Shown in pieces: positions 27,532-35,923 of a stretch of 52,004 bases of DNA; position 1 is the stretch's first letter; every line of letters begins with the position of its first letter. The notes under the pieces are model-generated. The model was not told the DNA's origin and did not search any database. It saw only the letters and a program-made list of their open reading frames with translations. The position numbers and the translations under genes are program-made. The DNA is from JBAWYM01 sp037143575 (GTDB lineage: Bacteria; Patescibacteriota; Gracilibacteria; Peribacterales; Peribacteraceae): NCBI GenBank assembly GCA_037143575.1, contig JBAWYM010000003.1:1-52004 (forward strand), read 5' to 3'.

Positions 27532-28974
27532 ATGTTTTCTGAGGATCAAGTCCGAGCGATGTGCATGTCTACGGATGGCACGATCCGCGATGCGATGCGG
27601 ACGATCGATCGGGCCAGTGTGGGCGTTGCGTTTCTGATAGGAGCAGATGGGCGATTTGTGGGATTAGTCACGGATGGGGATCTGCGTCGCGCTCTGCTCA
27701 AGGGCCAAGGTTTAGATGCGCCTGTTGCCGATGTGGTACGTCCCGTTTCGGTTACGGCGCGCATCAGTGATTCCCCCGAGTCGATCGCAGAGCTCTTCCG
27801 GGAAGAGGTACGTCTTATCCCACTCCTCGATACTGCTGGCAAAGTGGTGAACGCGGCGGCTTTCGATCAGCGGATTGCGCTTCCTGTGGCCTCCCCGTGG
27901 ATCGGGGAGCGGGAGTTACAATACGTCACGGAATGCGTGGTCAGTGGCTGGATTTCTTCAACGGGCCCCTTCGTGCATCGGTTCGAGGAGATTTTTGCGC
28001 GCTTCTGCGGGGTCAAACATGCCATTGCAGCTTCCAATGGCACCACGGCACTGCACCTGGCCATGTTGGCACTCGGTATCGGTTCGGGCGATGAGGTGAT
28101 TGTCCCATCGCTCACATTTATCGCCACGGCGAATGCCGTCACGTACACCGGCGCCACTCCGGTTTTTGTCGATTGTGATCCGGACACGTGGACGATCGAT
28201 ATTCCTTCTGTGGAAGCTGCGGTGACTTCACGCACTCGCGCCATCATCCCTGTGCACTTGTACGGCCACCCAGCCAATATGAAGCCCCTTCTTGCGATTG
28301 CAAAGCGCCACAAGCTCGCAGTGGTGGAAGATGCCGCCGAAGCGCATGGCGCCCTCTTCGATGGTAAGTCCGTGGGGAGCATCGGCGACATCGGGATTTT
28401 CAGTTTCTACGGCAATAAGATCGCCACAACGGGAGAAGGGGGGATGCTTGTGACGAATAATGACGCAGTTGCGGACAAAGTGCGGATTCTGCGAGACCAC
28501 GGGATGACACCCGGCCATCGCTATTGGCACACGATTCTTGGGTATAATTATCGTCTTACCAGCCTGCAGGCGGCTCTGGGGGTGGCGCAGATGGAGCGAA
28601 TCGATGAAATCATCCAAGCGAAATTACAAATCGCCAATCTGTACAAAGACGGACTGAAAAATATTCCCGGAATCACTCTGCCCGGATGCGCATCCTGGGC
28701 GCGCAATGTCTACTGGCTCTACTCCATCGTGATCGATGGGGAGAAATTTGGTCGATCCAGAGACGAGGTGATGCAGCTTCTGCAGAAGCAGGGAGTCGAC
28801 ACGCGTCCGTTTTTCCCGCCACTGCACCGTCAGCCGATCTATGCCAATGATCAGCATTTGCCCGTGAGTGAACGGCTGTCTGACACGGGGTTGAGTCTCC
28901 CTTCCTCTTCACACTTAAGGACGGAGCAGATCCTTCGCGTTTGCGAAGCGATTGCACAGTTGCAACGCAAATAG
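27532..28974 (+). CDS. Fusion of a CBS-domain pair with a DegT/DnrJ/EryC1 aminotransferase
   Basis: A 480-residue two-part protein. Residues 1 to about 115 form two CBS repeats (AMRTIDRASVGVAFLIGADGRFVGLVTDGDLRRAL, then ESIAELFREEVRLIPLLD), which usually bind adenine nucleotides or SAM and regulate the attached enzyme. From about residue 120 the protein is a full PLP-dependent sugar aminotransferase: GWISSTGPFVHRFEE, SNGTTALHLAMLALGIGSGDEVIVPSLTFIATANAV, VVEDAAEAHGA, and the PLP lysine in FYGNKIATTGEGGM (about residue 296). It should aminate a keto-sugar nucleotide in amino-sugar or nonulosonate synthesis. The CBS attachment is unusual. Confidence 0.92.
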   Translation: MFSEDQVRAMCMSTDGTIRDAMRTIDRASVGVAFLIGADGRFVGLVTDGDLRRALLKGQGLDAPVADVVRPVSVTARISDSPESIAELFREEVRLIPLLDTAGKVVNAAAFDQRIALPVASPWIGERELQYVTECVVSGWISSTGPFVHRFEEIFARFCGVKHAIAASNGTTALHLAMLALGIGSGDEVIVPSLTFIATANAVTYTGATPVFVDCDPDTWTIDIPSVEAAVTSRTRAIIPVHLYGHPANMKPLLAIAKRHKLAVVEDAAEAHGALFDGKSVGSIGDIGIFSFYGNKIATTGEGGMLVTNNDAVADKVRILRDHGMTPGHRYWHTILGYNYRLTSLQAALGVAQMERIDEIIQAKLQIANLYKDGLKNIPGITLPGCASWARNVYWLYSIVIDGEKFGRSRDEVMQLLQKQGVDTRPFFPPLHRQPIYANDQHLPVSERLSDTGLSLPSSSHLRTEQILRVCEAIAQLQRK

Positions 28975-28980
28975 CAGCGC

Positions 28981-29769
28981 TTAGGATCGGTCGATGCGGA
29001 TGAATGCCCACGGCTCGATGATGGAACCATTGACCTGCTGGCCGCCCAGAATTTTGGTCAGATCTGCCGGCTTGGTTTTATCCGGCCAGTGAGCGGTGGT
29101 GAGTGCCTTCGGATTGAAGTCGCGATCCTGTTCAATGCTGCAATTGGCCACATCGGGCAATGTAGAGCATATCCATCGCACGTATCTCTCCGAGTAGATA
29201 TTAAAATAGTGGAATCGCAACGGCTCACCGTCGGCATCAAAGAGCGGATCCTCTGCGCCCGTCACTTCCTTTTCCCATTCGCGAACTTGTTTGATGCGGA
29301 AGCTCTTTTCTCCGACCATCGTGCGGATGAGAAGGGTCCGCTCCGTTGCGCGCCAGAGCTCCCGTATGGCGGGGAGAATGCGAGGCAAATGGAGCAATAC
29401 GTTCATGCAGAGGACGATGTCGAATGACTGGTTTTCTACCGGCAGCGCTTCAATATCTCCGCGACGGAAACTGGCATTCGGATCATTGCTGAACGCCTTG
29501 CCGGCAAGTTCCACATAGAACTGCGTGGCATCGATTCCTGTGTAGAAAAACGGAACAGAAATAGCATTCCGCAGGGAGCGCAGATAGTGGCCTGCCCCGC
29601 AGCCGACATCGAGAATCGTATTCCCTTGTTTCACGATCTTCTTCAGGCGACGGGCGGCGGCCTTGCTGCTCTCCATTTCGGGTGCCTCTCCCGTAGCCCT
29701 CTTATAGAGCACTTCTCCGTAGGATTGCATGTCATCCCAGATTTTCCAGGAATCATCATTCTGCGTCAT
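28981..29769 (-). CDS. Class I SAM-dependent methyltransferase
   Basis: A 262-residue methyltransferase with the SAM motif TILDVGCGAGHYLRSLR (about residues 57-73), then FYTGIDATQFYVELA, ALPVENQSFDIVLCMNVLLHLP and a C-terminal region of about 100 residues with no clear family. Substrate unknown, presumably a sugar or lipid intermediate. Its 3' end stops 6 nt from the convergent aminotransferase gene. The start at 29769 is set by a TATCAT box 6 nt upstream. Confidence 0.83.
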   Translation of the reverse strand: MTQNDDSWKIWDDMQSYGEVLYKRATGEAPEMESSKAAARRLKKIVKQGNTILDVGCGAGHYLRSLRNAISVPFFYTGIDATQFYVELAGKAFSNDPNASFRRGDIEALPVENQSFDIVLCMNVLLHLPRILPAIRELWRATERTLLIRTMVGEKSFRIKQVREWEKEVTGAEDPLFDADGEPLRFHYFNIYSERYVRWICSTLPDVANCSIEQDRDFNPKALTTAHWPDKTKPADLTKILGGQQVNGSIIEPWAFIRIDRS

Positions 29770-29775
29770 GGAGAC

Positions 29776-29781
29776 ATGATA
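29776..29781 (-). promoter_or_regulatory. -10-like box, leaderless arrangement (methyltransferase)
   Basis: TATCAT on the minus strand ends 6 nt before the ATG at 29769. The divergent WbpG-like gene starts 45 nt away. Confidence 0.45.
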
Positions 29782-29814
29782 CCATGCGTACATCTCCATC
29801 ACTCATTATTTTCC

Positions 29815-30963
29815 ATGGAAAGACACAATACAAGCATTGAGTACGGCCTTCCCGAAATAGTGCGCTTCTGCACAAAATGCACCATCAGCAATCAGAGGCC
29901 CCGAATCACCTTCGATGCACAGGGTGTGTGTAGTGCCTGTCGTTATGCGGAATACAAGCGAACGGTTGACTGGAAATTACGTGAGAAGGAACTCCGGGAA
30001 CTCTGTGACCGTCATCGGAAGAACGATGGATCTTTCGATGTCCTCGTCCCGGGCAGCGGAGGCAAGGACGGTTCATATGTCGCGCACCAGCTGAGAGAGG
30101 TGTATGGCATGCATCCCCTTGCCGTCACCTGGTCGCCCTTGCTCCGTACCGATATCGGACGTCAGAATCTGGATCGGTTTGTGGAATCCGGATTCAACCA
30201 CATCCTCTTTACGCCGAAGAAGAGTTCAAGTCGCCTGCTCACGAAACTCTCGTTCATTCACATGGCAGATCCGTTCCAGCCATTCATTTACGGTGTCTAT
30301 AATTTCCCGCTGCATATCTCCGTAAAGTACAACATTCCCCTGATCATGTACGGAGAAAATGGGGAAGTGGAATACGGCGGCGACATGAAAAACGCCTATA
30401 AGCCGACGAGGGAAGTCACAGATCAAGATAAACACTACTTCTCCGGAAAACCACCCGAATTCTGGAAAGAGTTGGGGGTTACGGATACGGATTTGTACCC
30501 GTATCTCCCGCCATCTTTTTCCGAAATCCAGAAAACCAAGCTAGAGGTCCACTTCTATAGTTACTACAAGTTCTGGGACCCGCAGGAGAACTTCTACTAT
30601 TCCACACAACACACAGGATTCACTGCGAATCCCGAACGAACCGAGGGGACGTATTCCAAATACGCAAGTCTCGACGATAAGTTGGACGGTTTCCACTTCT
30701 GGATGGCCTTCATCAAATTCGGCATCGGAAGGGCTACCTCCGAAACGGCACACGAAATTCGCGACGACAAGATCACACGCGAAGAGGGAGTTGCTCTTGT
30801 TCGAAAATTCGACGGCGAATTCCCCCGGAAATATTTCAAGGATTTTCTCGAGTACTGCGATATCACGGAAGAACAATTCTGGGAGGTAGCTGACAGCTGG
30901 CGCTCACCACACCTCTGGGATCGTGTGAATGAAGTTTGGGAACTGAAGCACCGGGTGTCGTAG
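29815..30963 (+). CDS. N-acetyl sugar amidotransferase (WbpG/PseA/LegG-like)
   Basis: A 382-residue PP-loop ATP pyrophosphatase. Zinc-type Cys pairs CTKC and CSAC lie in the first 50 residues, and the PP-loop motif is VLVPGSGGKDGSYVAHQL. Family-typical regions are LAVTWSPLLRTDIGRQNL, IMYGENGEVEYGG and HFWMAFIKFGIGRATSETAHEIR. WbpG-type enzymes use ammonia supplied by HisH/HisF-like partners to convert an acetamido group to an acetamidino group; those two partners are encoded directly opposite, ending 1 nt away. The start at 29815 removes about 76 untypical residues present in the longer open frame. Confidence 0.92.
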   Translation: MERHNTSIEYGLPEIVRFCTKCTISNQRPRITFDAQGVCSACRYAEYKRTVDWKLREKELRELCDRHRKNDGSFDVLVPGSGGKDGSYVAHQLREVYGMHPLAVTWSPLLRTDIGRQNLDRFVESGFNHILFTPKKSSSRLLTKLSFIHMADPFQPFIYGVYNFPLHISVKYNIPLIMYGENGEVEYGGDMKNAYKPTREVTDQDKHYFSGKPPEFWKELGVTDTDLYPYLPPSFSEIQKTKLEVHFYSYYKFWDPQENFYYSTQHTGFTANPERTEGTYSKYASLDDKLDGFHFWMAFIKFGIGRATSETAHEIRDDKITREEGVALVRKFDGEFPRKYFKDFLEYCDITEEQFWEVADSWRSPHLWDRVNEVWELKHRVS

Positions 30964-30964
30964 A

Positions 30965-31600
30965 CTATCCGATACTCCGCACAAATCCTTCGACAATGCG
31001 CAGTCCTTCCTTCCCGCTCTTTTCGGGATGGAACTGACAACCAAGGATGTTTCCGCTTCTGATAGCAGACGAAAACCGCACCCCGCCATACGTCGTCTCC
31101 GCAAGAACGTGGGCCCGCATCTGTGGTCGGAGAATGTAGGAGTGGATAAAATACATTTCGGTGCCGGGAGTTATTCCTACGAATGCCGTACCGTCCCACT
31201 GCCCTTTGTCCGGAAGATCAATGGCATTCCAACCCATATGCGGTATTTTTACCTTTTCTTGCAGAGCCGGAAAATGAACGACCTCTCCCGGAATGATCCC
31301 AAGCCCCGGCCACTCCCCGAATTCCCATCCCTTTTCCAGCAAGAGTTGCGCACCGAGGCAGATCCCAAGAATAGGCTTCCCTCCTTTCGCCGCTCGCAGC
31401 ACCTCGGGAAGCAGATCACGCTTCTCCAATCCCTCCATTCCGGCCTGGAATGCGCCCTGCCCGGGCAATACCAATGCCGAGGCCGTCCGAAGGACTGCCG
31501 GGTCTTCGCTCATGACGACATCCTGAGAGAACAAACGCATCGCCTTCATAATGCTGTACATGTTGCCAACCCCGTAATCGACAATGCAGATTCGCGTCAT
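30965..31600 (-). CDS. hisH2: HisH2-type glutamine amidotransferase partner of WbpG
   Basis: A 211-residue class I glutaminase that makes ammonia from glutamine. The catalytic triad is visible: Cys81 in KPILGICLGAQLL, and His191/Glu193 in GCQFHPEKSG. The family is imidazole glycerol phosphate synthase subunit HisH. Because no other histidine-pathway gene is nearby and WbpG- and HisF-type genes adjoin it, its role is ammonia supply for sugar amidination rather than histidine synthesis (inference). It starts 3 nt after the HisF2 stop. Confidence 0.92.
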   Translation of the reverse strand: MTRICIVDYGVGNMYSIMKAMRLFSQDVVMSEDPAVLRTASALVLPGQGAFQAGMEGLEKRDLLPEVLRAAKGGKPILGICLGAQLLLEKGWEFGEWPGLGIIPGEVVHFPALQEKVKIPHMGWNAIDLPDKGQWDGTAFVGITPGTEMYFIHSYILRPQMRAHVLAETTYGGVRFSSAIRSGNILGCQFHPEKSGKEGLRIVEGFVRSIG

Positions 31601-31603
31601 ACA

Positions 31604-32362
31604 TCAGGAGGAACGAATGGGAAGACCACAACGTGATAGCTCTCGCTTGAGTGGGCCAATCGAGCATTCGTCATAATGCAGTATAGTGGCGAGCGCGACG
31701 GCATCGGCGCCGGTTTCTATCGCGGCAAACAGCGATGCGGAATCCCGTGCTCCGCCATGTGCGATCACCGGGACGGTCGAAATTGCTGTAACAGCGCGGA
31801 TGAGATCGAGAGCATACCCCATTCGCGTTCCGTCACTATCGACTGATGTGAGAAGGATTTCCCCGATTCCAAGATCAAGAGCTTCCCGTACCCAGTCGAT
31901 GACGTTCCTTCCCGAGTGTTCGCGGCCCCCCTCCGTGTACGCCTCCCACCATCCTTCCGGTGTGCGCTTGGCTTCTACGGACAGAACAATACACTGAGAT
32001 CCAAATTGTCGGACAGCTTCCGCAATCAAAGGAGGATTGCGAATGGCATATGTATTGATGGCAATTTTGTCCGCTCCTGCACGGAGAAGGTTCGTAATAT
32101 CGTGAAGGGATTGTATCCCCCCTCCCATGGTGAGAGGAATGAAGAGCTCATCTGCCACTGTCCGCATGAGAGCGAAATCCGGACTCCGACCGTACAGACT
32201 TGCAACGGTATCCATGATGATCATCTCATCTGCACCCTGTTCGAAGTATTTCCTCGCCATATCTTGCGGCCTTCCGACAACACGCAAGCCTTCCATATGA
32301 ATACCTTTGACAATACTCGATCCCTTCACATCAAGCCGCGGGATAATGCGTATCTTCAGCAT
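31604..32362 (-). CDS. hisF2: HisF2-type ammonia channel partner of WbpG
   Basis: A 252-residue TIM barrel of the HisF family. The first catalytic Asp is kept (Asp11 in IPRLDVKG), but the position of the second cyclase Asp (Asp130 in HisF) is Glu130, within IVLSVEAKR. TSVDSDGT (about residue 172) and AGADKIAINT are typical. The SVEAKR form and the RVVG..YFEQGADEMI block resemble the HisF2 proteins that work with WbpG, as I recall them. It probably channels ammonia without cyclase activity. It begins 11 nt after the upstream methyltransferase gene. Confidence 0.9.
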   Translation of the reverse strand: MLKIRIIPRLDVKGSSIVKGIHMEGLRVVGRPQDMARKYFEQGADEMIIMDTVASLYGRSPDFALMRTVADELFIPLTMGGGIQSLHDITNLLRAGADKIAINTYAIRNPPLIAEAVRQFGSQCIVLSVEAKRTPEGWWEAYTEGGREHSGRNVIDWVREALDLGIGEILLTSVDSDGTRMGYALDLIRAVTAISTVPVIAHGGARDSASLFAAIETGADAVALATILHYDECSIGPLKRELSRCGLPIRSS

Positions 32363-32373
32363 ATTCTGAATAG

Positions 32374-33048
32374 CTACTCTTTATGAGCGGCCTTCTCCTC
32401 CCCTTGATTCTCCAGAGGAAGTGGCTCAATGAAAATCACACCACGATTCCAACCTGTTGCTCGAGTGTTATACCAATACTTCCACTGTTGTTTCCCAAAA
32501 GCCTCATCGAGTGCCGGAGTCACATACGCAAGATCCAGCGGTTGCCCGAGATAAGAATCAAAGCCGAAATCTGAATGGGGAACAAAAAAATCATGAATAA
32601 CGATGATACATTTTCGTATCCCCGATTTTCTAATTTCCTGTATTTCATCAAGTATCGGCCAATAGTCATACCAATGAGCATCAAGAAAGAACAAGACGGG
32701 AGAAGTGATCTTTGGAATGAGTTCACGGAGAGCATTCGGTGAATTGTCGATATGCAGTTGAATATTCGAAAATTTCCGAAAGCTCTGTCGGGCCTTTGTC
32801 GCAAATTTTTCTTGTATTTCAATGGTGTGGACACTCGGGATCCTGCGTGCCAACCACCGTGTAGTTTGGCCAAGATATGTTCCTGTTTCCACCGCGGTCT
32901 GAATCCCCTGTTCGCGAATCAGCGCATCCATCCTCCTTGCCAGAAACCAATCTCCATTGAACGCAGGATGGATATTTTTGAATATCCATCGTCCGATTTT
33001 CAGCGCTCTCCGCTGCACTCTCCAGATGATATGATTCAGGAAACGCAT
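32374..33048 (-). CDS. Class I methyltransferase-fold protein (FkbM/Methyltransf_24-like)
   Basis: A 224-residue protein with a SAM-site-like AVETGTYLGQTTRWLARR (about residues 50-67), HTIEIQEKFATKARQ and VLFFLDAHWYDYWPILDEI, typical of methyltransferases that act on glycan intermediates. The start is uncertain: ATG at 33048 gives MRFLNHIIWR, with a TATTGT box 11 nt upstream; an upstream ATG at 33084 adds 12 residues. The DNA is more AT-rich than the surrounding housekeeping genes, like its plus-strand neighbour, which may mark recently acquired glycan genes. Confidence 0.78.
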   Translation of the reverse strand: MRFLNHIIWRVQRRALKIGRWIFKNIHPAFNGDWFLARRMDALIREQGIQTAVETGTYLGQTTRWLARRIPSVHTIEIQEKFATKARQSFRKFSNIQLHIDNSPNALRELIPKITSPVLFFLDAHWYDYWPILDEIQEIRKSGIRKCIIVIHDFFVPHSDFGFDSYLGQPLDLAYVTPALDEAFGKQQWKYWYNTRATGWNRGVIFIEPLPLENQGEEKAAHKE

Positions 33049-33121
33049 ATGGCATACGTACAATAGAGCATTTTTCGTGAACATTCACGAACATGAAACA
33101 TGTTTTCGATTATGTATTTTC

Positions 33122-33150
33122 TTGACTCATTCCCGCATTACGCATTGAAT
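33122..33150 (+). promoter_or_regulatory. Promoter TTGACT-N17-TTGAAT, leaderless
   Basis: TTGACT (33122-33127), 17 nt, TTGAAT (33145-33150), then 7 nt to the ATG at 33158. It overlaps an alternative upstream ATG (33149) and so favours 33158 as the true start. Confidence 0.6.
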
Positions 33151-33157
33151 GCCGGCC

Positions 33158-34759
33158 ATGAATATTCCAGAAAAGTTTTTAGAGGCGAATAGGGCTTTTT
33201 GGTTGAAGTATGCTTCAATGCCCAGTCGTCATCTATTACTATTGGAAGAATCGAAGCTGGGTGCACTCGCACACGTGCATGGAGTATGTTGCGTGTTACT
33301 GCATCAGTCACGTGGTTTGACCCCTTGCTGCCTTGGTTCCGACAAAGACGCAGATTTTTATCGTTCCTTTGTTCCTGTGGCGCAATCGAAAACTATTTCT
33401 CCTATCACAAAAGTATTCCGCATATACCTGATTATTACCTCAGCCTTCAAATTCCTCCATCTGTGGTGGACCGGAAACATTCTTGGCTTCTCCTACGATG
33501 GAATTCGATATGGTGATCTCATCTATGATGAATATCTCGCACGATTCCAGGTTGCGACTATTCGTAGGATTGATTTCGGATTATTCAGAATCATTCGCGA
33601 TCTGTTGGTGCGACACCAAAAAATATATCGAACACTCAGAAGCGATTCCTTCGAAGCAGCTCTCGTGTCTCATCAGGTCGGAATCCGATCAGGAGTCATC
33701 CTCCGGGTTGCCTTGAAGTATGGTTACCATGTCTATCTTTGCAATAGCCTCCAAGATTTCTCTCTCATTGAAATGAGGAGTACTGAAGATGCCTACAACA
33801 GCCCCTATGCTCCGACAAGAGCTGATATCAACACGATTCTTAGGGTATTCGATGACGAAAAAATGGGCAAAGCTTTTCGCTACGAATTCGACAGACAAGT
33901 AACGGGCAAGGGAAATATCAATGCCGCGTATGCGTATTCTTCAAAAAATAAATTATATGCGAATCGTGAGGAGTTCTCCAAAGATTTCGGTCTCGATTGC
34001 ACCAAGAAAAATATATTCATCATGCTCCATGCAATGACAGACTTTCCGCACTCACATTTCCGAAGCCGCATGCTTTTCAGAGACTATTACGATTGGTTCT
34101 ATCGGACATTAATTTACGCAAAAACTGATACTTCCGTAAATTGGATCTTTAAACAGCACCCTTCTATCGCATATTACCCAACAAAAGATGTGGATTTTGA
34201 TGCCCTCTTTGAAGAGGTTCCACCCAATGTGGTCTTCATTTCAGGCGATCACCAAATCGATACACGCAGCCTCTCTTCTTGCGCAGACTGCATTATCACA
34301 TGCCTCGGATCTGCAGGATTCGAACTTCCGGCTATGGCTGGTATCCCTTCCATCGTCGCAGGCGAATCCGAATATTCCGGCTACGGATTTACGCTTGAGC
34401 CGAAATCAATCCCTGATTATTTCCGCCTTCTCTCCACGCTTCACAAATTACCATCACTCACGCAGGAACAAGGGCGCAGAGCCCAGGCAATGTATCTCTA
34501 TACTCATAAACTCTGCCTTGGGACTCTTTCTTGCTGCAAAAACCTCTCTCTCCATGAGCAAAAATCCGGACAGTCGGATCCATTCTGGAACGCCATTCTG
34601 GAATTGTATGAACGGAAAAAAGATACGATATATTCGGAGATGCGGGAGTATATCTCTCAGCTCTCTCTCGATGCTTGTACGAAGCTTCCTCCGTTCGATA
34701 TCTCTCTCCACAAGTTCATGTCTGAGATTCATTCCACGGCTCCAGAACTTCACACGTAA
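33158..34759 (+). CDS. Putative GT-B-like capsule/surface polysaccharide protein
   Basis: A 533-residue protein without a firm family. The C-terminal half looks like a capsule-synthesis or glycerophosphotransferase-type GT-B domain: NWIFKQHPSIAYYPTKD, VVFISGDHQIDTRSLSSCADCIITCLGSAGFELPAMAGIPSIVAG and YSGYGFTLEPKSIPDYFRLL, where a conserved GSxGxE-type loop and a proline-rich acceptor region would bind a CMP- or CDP-sugar (KpsC/KpsS-like reading, tentative). The N-terminal 150 residues contain an AFKFLHLWWTGNILGFSYDG hydrophobic stretch. The gene is notably AT-rich compared with fcl and gmd next to it. Confidence 0.7.
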   Translation: MNIPEKFLEANRAFWLKYASMPSRHLLLLEESKLGALAHVHGVCCVLLHQSRGLTPCCLGSDKDADFYRSFVPVAQSKTISPITKVFRIYLIITSAFKFLHLWWTGNILGFSYDGIRYGDLIYDEYLARFQVATIRRIDFGLFRIIRDLLVRHQKIYRTLRSDSFEAALVSHQVGIRSGVILRVALKYGYHVYLCNSLQDFSLIEMRSTEDAYNSPYAPTRADINTILRVFDDEKMGKAFRYEFDRQVTGKGNINAAYAYSSKNKLYANREEFSKDFGLDCTKKNIFIMLHAMTDFPHSHFRSRMLFRDYYDWFYRTLIYAKTDTSVNWIFKQHPSIAYYPTKDVDFDALFEEVPPNVVFISGDHQIDTRSLSSCADCIITCLGSAGFELPAMAGIPSIVAGESEYSGYGFTLEPKSIPDYFRLLSTLHKLPSLTQEQGRRAQAMYLYTHKLCLGTLSCCKNLSLHEQKSGQSDPFWNAILELYERKKDTIYSEMREYISQLSLDACTKLPPFDISLHKFMSEIHSTAPELHT

Positions 34760-34803
34760 TCAATCCGCTCTTCACTTCGGATAGAGTATGCTGCATTGTG
34801 GAT

Positions 34804-35760
34804 ATGCATGAAATACGCGTTCTCCTCACCGGCGGCCACGGCTTTCTCGGCGAAAATGTACAGAAGACGCTCCGTTCCCACGGCTTCAAAGGCATCATCA
34901 CACCGTCGCATCAGGACTTTGATCTACGAGATGGAGAGGCGGTGAGAGCAATGTTTCTGAAAACCAAACCCACGATCGTCATTCACCTCGCCGCCTCCGT
35001 CGGTGGGATCCGTGCCAATCAGGAACATCCGGGGGATTTCTTCTACGACAATCTGATGATGGGTATGCAGACGATGCACGAAGCGTACAAAGCAGGAGTG
35101 GAAAAATTCGTCGCCATCGGGACGATCTGCGCCTATCCGAAGATGACACCAGTCCCGTTCAGGGAGAAAGATCTGTGGAATGGTTACCCGGAAGAAACCA
35201 ACGCACCCTACGGACTTGCCAAGAAAATGCTCCTCGTCCAGGCTCAAGCGTACCGACAGCAATACGGCTTTAATGCGATCTACCTCCTCCCGGTAAATCT
35301 CTACGGTCCGGAGGACAACTTCGACCCTGTGAGCGCCCACGTCATCCCGGCGATGATCTACAAGATGACCGAGGCGAAGGAGCACAAAGAAGAAGAAGTG
35401 ATTCTGTGGGGGGATGGATCGCCGTCCCGGGAATTCCTCTACGTCTCTGATGCGGCGGAAGCGATCGTCCTCGCGACGGAGAAATACGACGGACCGGAGC
35501 CGGTGAACATCGGCACGGGCAAGGAAATCACCATTCATGATCTCGCATCCCTCATCGCAGAGAAAGTGGGATTCACCGGGAAGATTACGTGGGACCCCTC
35601 CAAGCCCAATGGTCAGCCCCGTCGCTGCCTCGATGTCTCACAGGCAAAGAGGCTCTTTGCGTTCACGGCACAGACGGAGCTCTCCGAAGGGCTCGACCAC
35701 ACAATCGCGTGGTACCGGGAAGCGAGTAAGTGGGTCGGGAATAAGGGAATATGCGAGTAA
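34804..35760 (+). CDS. fcl: GDP-L-fucose synthase
   Basis: A 318-residue SDR epimerase/reductase that converts GDP-4-keto-6-deoxymannose to GDP-L-fucose with NADPH. The N-terminus has VLLTGGHGFLGENV, then VIHLAASVGGIRANQEHPGDFFYDNL, the catalytic IGTICAYPK, the YxxxK motif in APYGLAKKMLLVQAQAYR, and PVNLYGPEDNFDPVSAHVIPAMI. All are characteristic of Fcl. Its substrate would come from the Gmd encoded at 36885. A TATGCT box precedes the start: 5 nt before a GTG at 34798 and 11 nt before the ATG used here, so the GTG start is possible. Confidence 0.93.
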   Translation: MHEIRVLLTGGHGFLGENVQKTLRSHGFKGIITPSHQDFDLRDGEAVRAMFLKTKPTIVIHLAASVGGIRANQEHPGDFFYDNLMMGMQTMHEAYKAGVEKFVAIGTICAYPKMTPVPFREKDLWNGYPEETNAPYGLAKKMLLVQAQAYRQQYGFNAIYLLPVNLYGPEDNFDPVSAHVIPAMIYKMTEAKEHKEEEVILWGDGSPSREFLYVSDAAEAIVLATEKYDGPEPVNIGTGKEITIHDLASLIAEKVGFTGKITWDPSKPNGQPRRCLDVSQAKRLFAFTAQTELSEGLDHTIAWYREASKWVGNKGICE

Positions 35761-35923
35761 CCGGAAACCTTTCAGGCCCTTGTCCGGCGAAACCCCGCGG
35801 GCGTAGTCGGATCTCTAACCTCTTTCCTTTCCTCTCCAACCTCATGCGGGTAGTCCTTCGACCCCGCTCAGGGCAGGCAACCCGCGCTCAGGAAAAAAGA
35901 ATTACCCCGCGCCTATCAAAAGA

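Noticed and set aside
30965..32362. HisH and HisF as histidine biosynthesis enzymes
   Set aside because: No other his gene is present, they adjoin a WbpG-type gene, and the HisF-like protein has Glu where the second cyclase Asp should be.
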